Source: Galeruca laticollis
Taxonomy: Eukaryota > Arthropoda > Insecta > Coleoptera > Chrysomelidae
Length of the DNA: 64,000 bases
Assembly: GCA_963921935.1 (NCBI GenBank)
Contig: OY998176.1
Location: forward strand, 83,058,960 to 83,122,959
Reading direction: 5' to 3'
Shown here: piece by piece, positions 1-11,261 of the stretch
Layout: every line of letters begins with the position of its first letter
Position numbering within the stretch: position 1 is the first letter of the stretch
Program-made: the position numbers and the translations under genes
Notes under the pieces: model-generated
Seen by the model: the letters and a program-made list of their open reading frames with translations, nothing else
The model's database searches: none
Told to the model about the DNA's origin: nothing

Positions 1-1454
1 GATCATTTTTTCCAACATTTATCAAAAATACAGATAAATTGGAAATTGAAGCGTTTATTGGTCTCCTTTACCTTCAAGGTTTGTTCAAGTCAGGCCATGA
101 GGACTTAAAAAGTCTATGGGCTACGGATGGTACAGGAGGGGATCTATTTAGAGCTACTATGCCACTAGCCAGATTTTAATTTCTTTTATGCTGCATTCGT
201 TTCGATGACGAGACTACTCGAGCGGATAGAAGAAAAAAAAATAAACTAGCACCAATTTCTGAAATGTTTGATAAATTTGTCACTAATTCAAAGCAAAACT
301 ATACACCTGGTGATAGCATGACTGTAGACTTTAGAGGCCGTTGTGGATTTCGAATGTTCATACCCAACAAACCCGCAAAGTACGGCATAAAGGTACAAAT
401 TCTTGCAGATTCTCAAACAAATTATATGCTAAATGCTGAAATTTACGCTGGAAAAGATCCTACAGAGAAAAAAACAAACAACTCTTCTAATCCAACCCAA
501 GTAGTTCTTCGTTTGGTGGAACCAATAAAAAATACTTCTCGAAACATAACAGCCGATAACTGGTACTCCTCCGTTGAACTAATGAGAGAATTAGAGTAAT
601 TAAAGTTGACATTTGTTGGGACAGTGAAAAAAAACAAAACATTTATTCCTTTGGAATTTATGCCATCTCCCAAGAGAAAAGCAAAGTCATCCATTTTTGG
701 GTTTACTGCTCAGGAGACAATAGTATCATTCGTACCCAAAAAAAATAAATCTGTTATTCTTATTTCAAGTACCCACCATGATGATAAAGTGGACGCACAA
801 ACCAAAAAACCAGATATAATACTATTTTACAATAGTACTAAAGCGGGAGTGAATGCGCTTGATCAAAAATGTGCCAATTACACAACTTCACGTAGAAGTC
901 GAAGATGGCCAATGACCATTTTTCATGCTCTTTTGAATATTGGAGGGGTAAATAGTAGAGTAATTTATCAATTTGCCTCAGGTGGTAAAGAAATTTAAAG
1001 GTAGAATTTTTTTAAAACAACTTGGACGTAATTTATGTATACCGCATATGCAAAAAAAGGTATCAAACTTCGTTGCCACGCGGTTTGAAAACTTTAATTT
1101 TTAATATGATTGGAGATACACTTCCACCACCCCCAGCACCTCAACAAAGAGTGGGAGCCTCTAAAAGAAAAAGATGTGCAGTTTGTCCCGTCAAAAAAGA
1201 CAGGAAAACCAGCACCTACTGTCAAATGTGTAATATTCCAGTGTGTATAGAATGTGCAAAAACTTTGTGCCCAAACTGCGCCTAAATTTTTTTTTATTAA
1301 TAGCTATTGTTTTTTAGTTAGGTTTCCATTGATGTGTTTATAAATAAATGTCAAAATATTATTTTTTATTGTTTTTTATGAGTAAAAAAAAGTGGGTCTC
1401 TGTAACCCACTCATAGTGTTTACGAAATAAGTTTAGGGTGGTAGTAGTTAAGGG
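1..1454 (+). mobile_element. piggyBac element, right part (cut by window edge)
   Basis: The transposase remnant is followed by an A+T-rich 3' segment that ends in GTAGTTAAGGG directly before a TTAA (1455-1458). PiggyBac elements insert at TTAA and start with CCCT-type termini; read inward from the right, this end starts CCCTTAAC, as the better preserved element at 19264-21694 does. A short inverted motif, GTGGGTCTCTGTAACCCAC, at about 1391 sits where the other element carries its GGGTCA..TGACCC palindrome. The left end lies outside the window. Confidence 0.8.
3..1285 (+). pseudogene. piggyBac transposase, decayed, N-terminus outside the window
   Basis: DDE-type cut-and-paste transposase of the piggyBac family (PGBD4-like), which would act in the nucleus on its own TTAA-flanked ends. 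Visible blocks in order: ATDGTGGDLFRATM, FRGRCGFRMFIPNKPAKYG, ITADNWYSS, YNSTKAG and a C-terminal Cys-rich segment (CxVC..CQMC..CxEC..CPNC) at about 1176-1282. The frame starting at position 3 is broken by TAA at 177-179 and TAA at 597-599. The C-terminal Cys-rich part (about 1050-1285) lies in another frame, so there is an indel near 1000-1050. Compared with the copy at 19498-21317, a few residues are missing after MTVD and the third catalytic Asp reads Asn (VNALDQ instead of VDALDQ). It cannot encode an active enzyme. Confidence 0.9.
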
Positions 1455-1458
1455 TTAA

Positions 1459-2690
1459 CAGTGAATTTTGAAAAAAAAGTTGATCTGAGAGCGTGTAAAA
1501 TTCATGTGGGTACAAGAAATGGTTGCAGTAATCGACACTTCTATACTGTATAAAACTATATTTGTAATACCGTTTTATATGGATTGGTCCAATGAAATGG
1601 CCAACTCCTTATCTGACCTCATATCTTTGGTTTTTTTCTGTGCGGTTATTTTAAATCACTAATCCTGAGAATATTAATGTTTTTAAACAATGTATTGTTA
1701 CAGACTGTATGACTATTTAAGTTTTTTTTTCCGTGTCTGTTTACTCAACTAATCATTTTACCTATATAATTTTTAAACTGTAAAATTTAAACCTTTTTCC
1801 CTACACATATATTGAATCATCCCTATAAATACCTAGTTCTCTAAGGTTAAAACAGTTCCCCTTGAAAGGCAACACTAACCATCGCGTTCCTAATAAAAGA
1901 CGATCTTTCCCGGTAGATGACGTGTCGATCTATCCCCTTTAAAAGCAAAGCCACCCCTACTCAGTCTGTCCTAATCGGTAACAGGCGTTCCCTTCTCTTT
2001 AGTGGACTGTTTCTTTTAGCAAAGGATGTAGTCCGATCTTTACGATTTTGATAGTCTGAGAAGGTTGTGAGGTTAAGAAAGCATATTATTTAAGTTTCAA
2101 TGTCAATGGTACATATTTTGTTTAATAAAAATGGTCGCAGTCGTAGGGTAAAGGTTTTTTTTCTTTCATATGTCCAATTTTTTTGTTACACATATTTCAA
2201 GGGAAGACAACATTTAATTATTATAAATTAAAAAAATAATTTAATATAGCAACACTGACGAAGAATTTTATCATTGGCGTACTCATTTTGTATAAATCTG
2301 TAGGGTAAGAGGTACAATGATTGACACCTTAAGCACATTCACGCTTTCAATAAGCGAATTCGGTTTGTCACAGTAGGCATTGTCATTATTACGTAACAAT
2401 ATTTGAATACTAGTAATTTGCAAAACGTATAAATCTTTGAAATGATCTTAATTAAAAATTGAAAAAGTAAACAGTTTATTTAAAGTGACAAATATGACAG
2501 TCATTGTTATACTTTGATAGTAATTGACATCTACCCTAACAGTCATTGACATCCTTTCATCTCACTTGTTCCAATTATTGGCATAACAACATCTTGCTTT
2601 TACACACAAACACACTTCTTATAGCTCGGAGCAAAGTATTCGTCCTACAAAGAAATAAATGTTTTACTTTTATTTTAGCTAATGAAGAAA
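1459..2690. other. no gene recognised
   Basis: A+T-rich sequence with no open frame of useful length, no terminal repeats and no recognisable RNA gene. A slightly more G+C-rich patch at about 1860-2040 matches nothing I know. Confidence 0.5.
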
Positions 2691-2694
2691 TACA

Positions 2695-3534
2695 AAATAT
2701 AGATAGGTATTTATAATTATGATGTAGATTTAATATTTTTCTTGCATGTAGCGCAAGTAAATTTCACGTCTTTTGGGTACGTTTTCAAAAGAAACTTTTG
2801 ATGATATTGTCTCTTACAAGATATGTATCGTATGCCAACGTTGTTTTTTGTAATATTGTTGCAGCAAGTAAAACAAACCACCAAATACGGAGGAGTTCTC
2901 TGTGAAAGCGTCTTCAGAAAGTTTCACATTTGCCTTTTTAGAATTTACCACATTTTCGTCTTCAGAATCTCCTATACTTGCGGTAGCTGCTGTGGGAGTA
3001 CTCGGTTTGATGATAACTGATGAGATAACGTTGACTTTAAAAATCAATTTTCTTGCAGAAGTTTTCTTTCTACTTTTTTTCTTTTCTTCAGTCTTAGTTT
3101 TGGCTTGGAGCCTTAGTTTCTTTCAACAGCCTGCTCTTTTTCTTTGTTTTCAAACATTTTCTTATACTTCATTCCTTTCCAGGTTGCTGATGTAATCACG
3201 AATGGCAGTTTCTCCGAATTTGGTTTTCCCTTTTCTCCCAGGAGTAACCGGCCATTGTAACTTTTTCTTTAGTGAATTTAGTCCATCTTCATTATTATTG
3301 TTTACTATATTTTCATTGCTACTATTTTCGAGCATAACCGAAATATTTTCAATGTCGGAAGATTTGAACCTCCACATTATCGACCTTATCAACATATTTT
3401 GGTGATACAGGTTCTAGCAAATATACGTCCATTTCTTTAAATATCTCTTCACTCTCATCTCTATTTGTTTCCAATTCATGCAAATCGAGTTCTTGACGAA
3501 GTGGCAGGAAATATTGGTTTGCAATATAGTTCAT
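2695..3534 (-). pseudogene. decayed transposon-type protein with a C-terminal Cys-rich finger; family uncertain
   Basis: Several overlapping minus-strand frames seem to be one broken protein: 3534-3349 (acidic, ELETNRDESEEIFKEMDVYL), 3395-3162 (VTPGRKGKTKFGETAIRDYI), 3047-2814 (SDSE-rich), then in another frame a Cys/His finger CFTCCNNIT..GIRYISCKRQYH..CATCKKN ending near 2700. A basic/acidic linker followed by a PHD-like C-x2-C..C-x2-C finger is common at the C-terminus of insect pogo-type transposases, but no catalytic core is visible. It lies downstream, in the same orientation, of the piggyBac N-terminus at 3599-3960, so a hybrid or nested origin is possible. Assignment is inference. Confidence 0.35.
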
Positions 3535-3598
3535 TCGTTTCCCAAAACCATCTGACAGATTCCTTCTTTGCTTTCAACGAACCTTGAGTAAAATTTAA

Positions 3599-3960
3599 TC
3601 AGATATATGAGTATATTTCTATCCTATTTGTAGGCTTCCAATTACGTATTTGTTCTGGATGCTTTCTATTCCACTCTTGGTATATCAAAACTGCTTTTCG
3701 GTTTGTTTCCACAGCCGTGAGTTCAATCATTTCCAGTGGGAAAAACAACATAAACGCTGATTCAATGGTAGAAACATTAGAACTATAACGCGTCAAACGT
3801 CGCTCATTGGTCAAAATATTAGCAGGAACTAGAATCTGTGAGATCTTCAGTGACAATTTCATCGTCTTGTTGGCCGTCAGACTCAACTTCATCTTTGTTT
3901 TCAGAGTCTGAGCATACTTCATTCAAAAAGTCTTCATCGTCATCGCTAATCTCAACTGCT
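3599..3960 (-). pseudogene. piggyBac transposase, N-terminal fragment
   Basis: Two frames together show an acidic N-terminus (EISDDDEDFLNEVCSDSE, from about 3955) and then the conserved start of the piggyBac transposase domain: ESAFMLFFPLEMIELTAVET, NRKAVLIYQEWN and IRNWKPTNR (3780-3610). A frameshift separates the acidic tail from the domain. The catalytic Asp blocks are absent, and after TNRIEIYSYI the frame runs out at a stop. It is one of three piggyBac relics in the window and is not collinear with the copy at 1-1454. Confidence 0.7.
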
Positions 3961-3964
3961 TTTC

Positions 3965-4815
3965 TGTTGTAGATGGTTGAGGCGCTCCTAGACCCTTAGT
4001 CAAAGTCTCAATTATTCTAGTAATTTCTAAAAACAAATATTTAAGATTATATTACACACACACAAATCTAATGATTAAAAATCTAATATTTAGAATAATA
4101 CACAATAATTTACAGCAATCTCCAACGTCTCCCGATTGAAATACTGTAGATATTTTGACCAAACTTCAATTTTATTATATATCTGATCTCACTAATGACA
4201 TCGGAAACAGACTATGCAACGTCCGCTACAAAATATGTGTAAATACTATTTGCAAACAGATTACTACCAAAAAAAGGGGATTGTTTGTTATTTTCCTTTC
4301 AGATGTTTTGTTGTTTTTATTCTTATTACTTAAATAGCAACCCTCGGAGCAGTAGTTTCTTGGCAAGCCTTTATTCCAAATTATCGTTGAATATATGATT
4401 TGAACGTCACCGTTCAATTGAGTAATCTCCCTAATCTCTCGATTTAAGCTCCTTTCATAAGGTCCTTTATTGCTTATCTCCATATAAAAGTGTATAAATT
4501 CTTTAACGACAATTAACTGTAACCAGTTATAATCCCTTCAAAGAATGCAGTCTTATCATGGTGAACATTTTCTAGCTGCTTTTTTATCAACTTACAAGCC
4601 TATAATCACTTTTTGAATTAATTACGACAATGTTTTTTGATTAAGGAAATGGTGACACCTTTACTATCACTGAAGTAATACCTGATATATTCATAGGCAG
4701 TAGTACTTGGTCGGGATTTAGTATTGTATTTTTTTGCTTTCAGAGGTTTGTTAAAATTTTTATATTTTTTTCATTATATTGTGGAGTTATTTAAAAACAG
4801 TTAGTTTAAAAAAAA
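3965..4815. other. no gene recognised
   Basis: A+T-rich sequence. Short frames on both strands at 4155-4483 overlap one another and match nothing I recognise. Confidence 0.5.
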
Positions 4816-5002
4816 ACTAGTACTAAATAAACTTTTAATATAAATTGTTCACCACATCCTAGTATTAGCATTGGATTACTTTAACTGAGACCCTAACAAA
4901 ATGTTGTCAAGTTAAATATTTTTTTTTGCTCATTTGCTGATTTCTGAGGTGGTGTGGGAAATCTATATTAAAAGTTTATTTAGTGTATCCTATCAAACTT
5001 AA
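4802..5002. repeat. imperfect foldback repeat (MITE-like)
   Basis: An arm at about 4802-4860, containing ACTAAATAAACTTTTAATAT and ending CCACATCC, recurs as its reverse complement at about 4945-5000 (GGTGTGGG..ATATTAAAAGTTTATTTAGT). The arms differ by a few substitutions and small indels, and the loop is about 85 bp. It holds no ORF. No target duplication is obvious. Confidence 0.5.
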
Positions 5003-5463
5003 GTTTTTTTAACTTAATTTTTTATTCCCATAACACTCAACATCTATATAGACGCAATTTTACGATACAATTTTAACATAAAATTTACTTCGAAATATAG
5101 ATTCAATTTCATATAGTTTTCTTGCAATAAATCAATTATTTTATTCAGGAAGAAATTGCAGCTTTTAGGTTGGTCATTTTTTGTGTTTTGTGAACTTAAT
5201 TACACAGTCTACGTTGGGTATTTGCTTCGTGGGTGGATGGGTTTCTTCTCTCCAAACTTTCCGAGGGTAGGAAAAGGGGGATATGCTATGAATTGTTTTT
5301 TTCTTCTCTTTTTATCTTTTTGATTTGTTACGTCTTCGAATTTCTTTTTTTCTCCGAGGAGAGGGGGTGTAACTTGCCGATCGGCTGTTACGATTTACAT
5401 TGGACAACTGTATTTTAATTTTTTCTGAAATCGTCAAGAAAGCTTGTCATGACAGAACTCAGG
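5003..5463. other. no gene recognised
   Basis: Intergenic sequence between the foldback and the left repeat of the Crypton-like element. The frame at 5233-5418 has no recognisable domain. Confidence 0.4.
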
Positions 5464-5657
5464 TTGGTCATGAAAGTGTCACTTTACAAGACTCATCTGT
5501 CATTTTTAGACTGCAATTGAATTAGAAATCGTCACTTATCTTATGAAACGTTTATTTAATATAATTAAAAACACTAATAATCAAATACAACAAATATTAT
5601 TAATTGGTATTAGAACTATGAAAATGAAAATTAATGGTAATGCTGTCGACACTAGTA

Positions 5658-6855
5658 TTATGCACATGAGAAAAGTTTTTTCCAGGTATACATATAATTC
5701 AAAGCATTATTATTTCTGTTTTCTGTTGCGTTAGCTATGTTTGACAACACTACTTTCTCGTTGACATATATGTTAGCAATATTAACATTGTCAGCTACAG
5801 CAGTCTGATCAAATGCACTTGTTGAAAGAATTTCACTCGCGCTATTTTCCGTTAATGCATCTTGACCTTGCTGTATCTTTTTGGCAATTTTTCTTTTATT
5901 TTCTAATGATTCGGCTATATAGCACTCCGCTACTCCTGTAGAAATCCATCCGACGTGTCTTTTAAGGTCTTCTATGCCACTTTCAGCATCAATCAACAAA
6001 GTTGCTGATGTTCTCCTCAAGGTATGGCCCGTATATTCCGCTGCATTTTGTAAATGAAGAAAACCAGCTATCTTAGCAGGTATCTTTCCGAAGGTATGAA
6101 TTCCTAGTCTGAATACTGCATTTACCTTGTCAATATGAAACAAATAAACGCCGGTGTGGTGTATGAGCAGGGCGAAGTGCTAGGTATTTTCTATATAAGG
6201 CAATATTTCCGGGTTCACCAACATCGTCCAAAATTAAAAATCGTCTTCGTTTGTGAGTTTTCGAATCTGGAATGTTCACAATGAGAGTATCATTCTTGTC
6301 TTCAATGTCATCTAGAGTCATCTTCGTCAACTCATCGCATCGGCTTGCAAAGGCTAGTCCAAACATTAATACAATATAAGCCGCCAATTTAGATTATTTT
6401 ATAATTTATTTATTAAAACTACTTACTTTTAACAATAGGAAGTCGTGATCGGGAGCTTTTCGAAGAAACTCGTTTATCTCATTTCTTGAAAATACTCGGG
6501 ACTTTTATGCTTCATATCCTACCGATTTTCTTTTCAGATATGATTTTAACTTTAAATAATTTGCGATATTGATGTTTTCTTTAATTAACAGCACGGCTCT
6601 AAGCATTGAATAAGTACTCCAGAGGCTTGAAGACTTGTAAATTTTACTTTCTTCAGCAAAAAAAGCCAGCATCACTTCTTCCGTAACTTGATTAACTTTT
6701 TTGTTATTACACCAGCTTTTGAACTTCGCATATTGTTTCTCATATCTTTCTTTGGACTTATCTGGAAGCAATTCTTCCACTGCAGCAGCAGCAGCTTCTT
6801 CAATTATTCCAAAGCGAAGCGTGTTTTCCGTATTATAAAGCACTTTACAATACAA
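5658..6855 (-). pseudogene. Crypton-like tyrosine recombinase, broken
   Basis: Site-specific recombinase of the type found in animal Cryptons and KIAA1958/ZMYM-like proteins. Order: SAM-like N-terminal domain (SKERYEKQYAKFKSWC, 6755-6705; SLWSTYSMLRAVL), then the catalytic domain with Arg in FASRCDELTKM (6348-6316), the His-x-x-Arg box GHTLRRTSATLL (6030-5995), HVGW and the Tyr in VAECYIAES (5945-5920). All expected catalytic positions are present. Breaks are an in-frame TAA (about 6509), a 39-bp A+T-rich insertion with two stops at about 6381-6420, and a frameshift at about 6130-6143. The start at 6855 precedes an Ala run (EEAAAAAVEELLPDKSKERY). The C-terminal tail is diverged compared with element 2. 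Confidence 0.85.
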
Positions 6856-7007
6856 ATTGTGCCACTTAAAAAATACTTTTGATTTGTTGTTGATTCATTG
6901 TCATGGATATTAACTTCTCGTAAGACTCTGATGTTGATATGTTTTTTCAGTTTAAATTTATTTTTAGTTTTGAAAAACGATTTCAGGAAAAATATAATAC
7001 GTCACTG

Positions 7008-7118
7008 GTCATGAAAGTGTCTCTGCTTGACTCGGAGGCTTTAAAGAGATACTCGGATGCTACGCATCCTCGTACTCTTCAATAAGCCTCCTCTTCTGCA
7101 AAGTTTCACTTTCATGAC
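7008..7118. repeat. terminal hairpin of Crypton-like element 1
   Basis: The left arm starts GTCATGAAAGTGTCTCTG and the right arm, reverse-complemented, starts GTCATGAAAGTGAAACTTTG. Both continue with GGAGGCTT and (A)GAG(A)TAC.CGGATGC, closing on a TACG loop near 7061. Pairing is extensive but imperfect. Confidence 0.75.
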
Positions 7119-8285
7119 TTGTAATGTAATATACTATTGTCGGACTTATGGTTCGATATTCAAAAACTAGTTCCACTTTCCAGACTTTGACTTTTTTTTG
7201 GTTTCTGTATAAATAAAACTATTTCACTTAAAAAATGGGTGGCATCCAATTTAATATCAATCCCAGAATAGTTTAACGGAGGCCGAATACCACTCACTAC
7301 ATGAGGAAGAGTCTCCAGTCTCGGTAGGTAAGGTTAATGCGATCCTTACAATTTATAAGGGTAACTAGCCTAGCAAGTACAATTTAAATCTAAATTCTTA
7401 TAGAATCTAAAAATATCTGTTGTATATTCTCTCAACTGCGCAATTCTCTATTTTTCACACATAACACAATATTAGCTCAACTGGTTACGTCCTCTTCAAC
7501 CTAAGATATAAATATTTGTTGTCCAAAAGTAGTTCATAAATGGAACTTTTACTGAAAATATGTTATTAAGTCACTCATTCTGAAGATCATCCACTCTATC
7601 TCATAGCAAAATCATTTTGAAAAAGGGTATCCGTTGAATTGACACTACCTTTCAACTGAGTGGCTTTCTAGATCACCCGATCTTATATCAAATATTTTTT
7701 GCAATAACGACCTGCTTATTATATTAAATTTATGTCTATTATAGATTATTATTTAGATCTAGAAGTCTAAATATCTTCTTGATGTTGGTAAATAAGAATA
7801 TAATTAATTTTATTTTGAAATTTTAAAAGGCACAACCACATCCCTTTCTATATTAGTTGAGATTTCCTCCCGGCAAATTGATAAAGTTAAATTTTCTTGA
7901 TTATAGTATCAAACTTTTTGTCGTTCTCGTTCTAATATACTGAGAAATATAAATAAACCATTAAACAAATCATTTCACTTGAATGATATTTTCATAGGGA
8001 AATTTTGTAAATCCAAACTTGATTCAACCTGATTCCATGTATTTCCAATAATTGTTCATTGAATCTGAAGCCAATTTTCTATTTAATTATAAAGAACTTT
8101 TTGAAATTTCAGTTTCTGATTATTCTTTCATAAATTTCGATAAACATACATTTTGAAAATTACTTTGCTCAGCAGAAAGTTTCTCTTTTATCTGATTCGT
8201 GATTGATAAATACGAATGTCTTGATGAGTTATTCCCTCGATTTCCTGGATTATCCCGACGATCTCGTTTCCTTCTTTTGGGCTGG
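7119..8285. other. no gene recognised
   Basis: A+T-rich sequence without a supported ORF or repeat pair. The plus frame at 8199-8390 is the antisense shadow of the Tc1 fragment. Confidence 0.5.
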
Positions 8286-8497
8286 TTTCACATGTTTTCA
8301 ATGGGACTTTGTTCCGGTGAACATGCAGGCCAGTTTAAATTTGTTACATCTTCCGTTTCCAGAAATTTTCTAGCCATTCTGCTAGTATGAGGAGGTGCAT
8401 TGTTATGCATACAGATAAAATTATCTCCAACTGTACCTATCCAATGCCTAACTACTGGTTCTAACACCAAACCAACATATTTTTCAAAACTCTGCAA
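8200..8497 (-). pseudogene. Tc1-family transposase, C-terminal fragment
   Basis: From 8497 the frame reads through the C-terminal half of a Tc1 (DD34E) transposase: VVRHWIGTVGDNFICMHNNA, PPHTSRMARKFLE, NLNWPACSPEQSPIENM. The second catalytic Asp of the usual MHDNAPPHT box is Asn here (MHNNAPPH), while the final Glu (PIENM) is kept. The frame stops at 8288; recognisable but degenerate tail continues to about 8200. The N-terminal HTH and first Asp are missing. It directly abuts the left end of the pogo element. Confidence 0.85.
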
Positions 8498-8535
8498 ATC
8501 GGGATCTCTACCTAACCCTGCGAGAGAGACGCCGT

Positions 8536-10566
8536 CAGGTTAAGGTAGAGATGCCACTTCACTATATGCCTCTTAATAAGCACTTTTCATCTTTAGTTGT
8601 CTTCGTATACTCTTCGTCACATCCAGTGCAGGTTGCGTCATCATGATTTTCCAAATCTGAACTGCTATCATGAAAAGACAAGCTTGAATCTTCGTCACTG
8701 GACTCCTCTACCTGCAGTTTTAGGGTCTTCTGGTTTCCTTTTGGCACCGTTTTCGCAGTAAATTTTTCCTTTTTAGATACCACAGGTGTTTTAGCTGCCT
8801 TTGTGCCGCGTTTCGTTTTGTTGAGATTCACTTGTTTGTACTCAAAATCTTTGCGAGTTTCCCTCCTTTTCTTTTAGCGTCTAGCACAGCAGCAGCTGGA
8901 ATAGGCTTTTCCAGGCGTAATTTTTGGAGGAGTAGATGTTTGGTTTTGAACTATAGGCTCATCATCTAAATCGGCAGCACGTGAAGTTGAAGGTTGGGGT
9001 TTGGTAATTCGTTCCTCCTCTTGGCATTTTCGCAGACGTTTCTTGTATTCCCACATCGGTACCTCCATAGGCGTAGTCCGGGATATTTGCGGATTAAACG
9101 GGTAAATTTCAGCCGCCTTAAAACCTGATGTTGCATTTTGAACACTTGCAGCCTTTTCCCAAGCAACACCTAGGAGTCGTCCGAACTGTAGCATTCCGAT
9201 TTTTCTATCAGCATTGGATTTAACCTAAGTATCGCAAGCTTGATAAAATGCTGCCTTCAACGACTTAATAAAGGATCTATCGAGAGGTTGGAGATAGTGG
9301 AGAGCTTCCACTGAGCTGCAGTGAGATCCGTGGCCATCAAGAATTATGAGCACTTTTCCCGCAGTTTTTCTTGGGACGAAATAAAACTTGAGCCATTCGA
9401 TAAAAATCTCTGTGTTGATGTAGGCTGGGTGGCATTCCATTCTCGAATTCTGGTTTCTTATTTTTACCTTTGAGAATGCACGCAGGCGGCAAGAAAATGT
9501 CTTTCGGGTTGCAACAGTAATAACTATTATTGTTTCGCCCCGTTCCGCAGCCGTCAAAGTAGACACAACTTTAGAGCTTTTTTTGGCAATGACTTCGCCT
9601 GGGCGGTTGTTTACACAAGCGGGTTTGTCGAACAACTGGTGTTCCTCCATTGTAGAAGCCAGCAGTTCAAAGTAGTTTGTAACTATATTTTTAGCCATGC
9701 TGAAGCTTCTACTGCGGGATAAGGCTTCAGCTTTTCTTATGGCCAGTTCAGGATGTCTTCGTAAAAAGGACGTAAGCCAGTCGTAACCTGCGAGTTCAGC
9801 TTGTCTGTCAAATTTATGGCGTATTTTCAACTGCTCGGCCAGGTGAAAAGCCATGCGCCTAACTTCAGTTCTCGTTGGTGTAAACCCTCTTGCTTGCTGT
9901 TTATTTACGTGAACAACCATTTTTCTTTCAGCTTCTTCATCCAGTAAACTGTCAGGTGCCATTCGTTCTTTTTTGGAATTGCCGGATGTAACTCTACGTT
10001 TTGAAGTTCTTGGTGGAATGCTAAACACCCTAGAAGCTTCATTTACATAAATTCCTTCTGCCACGCTTCTTATAGCCGCTTGCAAACTTTCTTCGCTCCA
10101 TCTACCCCTATTGGGACACATTCTTTCGTATTTGCTTGGCATTGCTGCAATTAAATAGTTTCAAATTAGCAAGGCATCTCACCCATACTTAAATCGGCAT
10201 CTATCCTGACTTTCCGGGAGAGATGCCGACTGCCGTATCACAGTTGAAATAGATGCAAATAGTGCACGAATACAAATACGTATAACCTCTTTACATGCTC
10301 TTTCACCACGAGCATTAAAATTTTGACCAGGGCAATAATTAGGTATATAAGGTCTACTTACTTTATGCTCCGAAAAACTTTTCACTGCACCAAAATAAAC
10401 AATATTAGGCTAAATCGAAACGCTTCAAGATTGCGCAATAGCGACGACCGGCTGTGACAAGCGTTGGTAAATGACTGCCGTAGATCGCGGTATTGTAGGC
10501 GAGTACAGTCCGAGATATAAACAATCGGCATCTCTCCCATGCCGGCATCTCTACCGGACTTACCCT
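8536..10566 (-). mobile_element. pogo-family DNA transposon, near full length
   Basis: The ends are imperfect inverted repeats: CAGGTTAAGGTAGAGATGCC at 8536-8555 and, read inward from the right, AGGGTAAGTCCGGTAGAGATGCC at about 10566-10544. Extra copies of the GGCATCTCT motif occur inside the right end (10515-10524, near 10197 and 10235), as subterminal transposase-binding repeats often do. Another copy of the motif in opposite orientation (8500-8519) lies just outside the left end, next to the Tc1 fragment. Ends are inferred from the repeats; no clean TA duplication was confirmed. Confidence 0.65.
8562..10142 (-). pseudogene. pogo-like transposase with two in-frame stops and internal deletions
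   Basis: One reading frame runs from ATG at 10142 to about 8562 (526 codons), broken only by TAG at 9227-9225 and TAA at 8876-8874. Order: psq-type HTH (RGRWSEESLQAAIRSVAEG, residues ~13-31, GIYVNEASRVFSIPPRTSKR), CENP-B/Tc5 HTH (AGYDWLTSFLRRHPELAIRK), DDE_1 catalytic core (RPGEVIAKKSSK, VLIILDGHGSHC, HYLQPLDRSF), the FKAAEIYPFNP block, an acidic Ser-rich linker and the start of a C-terminal Cys finger (CTGCDEEYTK). The segment that normally carries the first catalytic Asp (NVDETG, between FDKP and VNNRPG) is deleted in frame, as is the stretch between GSHCSSVEAL and HYLQPLD. The enzyme would therefore be dead even without the stops. Confidence 0.88.
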
Positions 10567-10569
10567 ATA

Positions 10570-10945
10570 TTCTTCAAACAATTGCTGACGATTTTTCTTC
10601 TATTTGTAGATAAAATTCTAAAATAGTAATAGGCCTGTCAATACTGCTGATCATTGGATATTTATTGGTCTTCAATTTTTGTCATAATTAACATTTTATT
10701 TTAATATGAATTTATATAATTTATATCTGTATTGATTCACTAATTCAAAAAAATAGTACCAAAATAATTTTTTTGTCTTAGAAATGTCTAGGAAAAGCGA
10801 ACTCACTGTATCTTTAAAACTGCCGTAAATTTTTTAGAATATCTATTTGGTAATTTTTATCTACTAGATACACTCATGAAACTTTAAATTATGAGAAAAT
10901 GAGAAGCTACATCTAGTTCAGAAAATAATTTTTTCTACAACAGTG
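10570..10945. other. no gene recognised
   Basis: A+T-rich spacer between the pogo element and Crypton-like element 2. Nothing identified. Confidence 0.5.
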
Positions 10946-11261
10946 CGTTTTTACCCACTTTCCCGCACTAGTGCGGGGAAGTAAAATATGTCAATTTATC
11001 GTCATTAAATGTACATTTCATTGGTTTTACCTGTATATTACTATTAAAAATAATATAGGTTTTAATTTTCAATCTAACCCAGACTATTTTTCATTCATTG
11101 GAATGAAGAAATTGCGATACTTTTATATATCTACCCTATACATTTCTCAAAATCAATCCACATAACAATCAAACTAAGCTGAGTCAAGTGGTTTGGTGTG
11201 GTAACCAAAGATTTGTTATGACAACCATGTTGTCATAAAGACGTCAAAGTTTCAAGTCGAA

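Larger units (their letters stand above)
5466..7118 (-). mobile_element. Crypton-like tyrosine-recombinase element 1
   Basis: A minus-strand tyrosine recombinase is bracketed by a 16-bp direct repeat TGGTCATGAAAGTGTC at 5466-5481 and 7006-7021. The second copy is also the foot of a hairpin of about 110 bp (7008-7118) whose arms contain GTCATGAAAGTG, GGAGGCTT and CGGATGC with their complements. Direct flanking repeats without terminal inverted repeats fit Cryptons, which move by tyrosine-recombinase strand exchange. Exact element borders are inferred, but the repeat and hairpin are directly visible. Crypton-like element 2 (10948-13747) and the 3' remnant at 37849-38157 share the AAAGTNTCACTTT motif at their ends. 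Confidence 0.65.

Noticed and set aside
3202..3405. Hydrophobic plus-strand frames (2823-3195, 3202-3405) resembling membrane proteins
   Set aside because: They are antisense to the better-supported minus-strand transposon frame; the hydrophobicity comes from antisense Lys/Glu/Asn codons.
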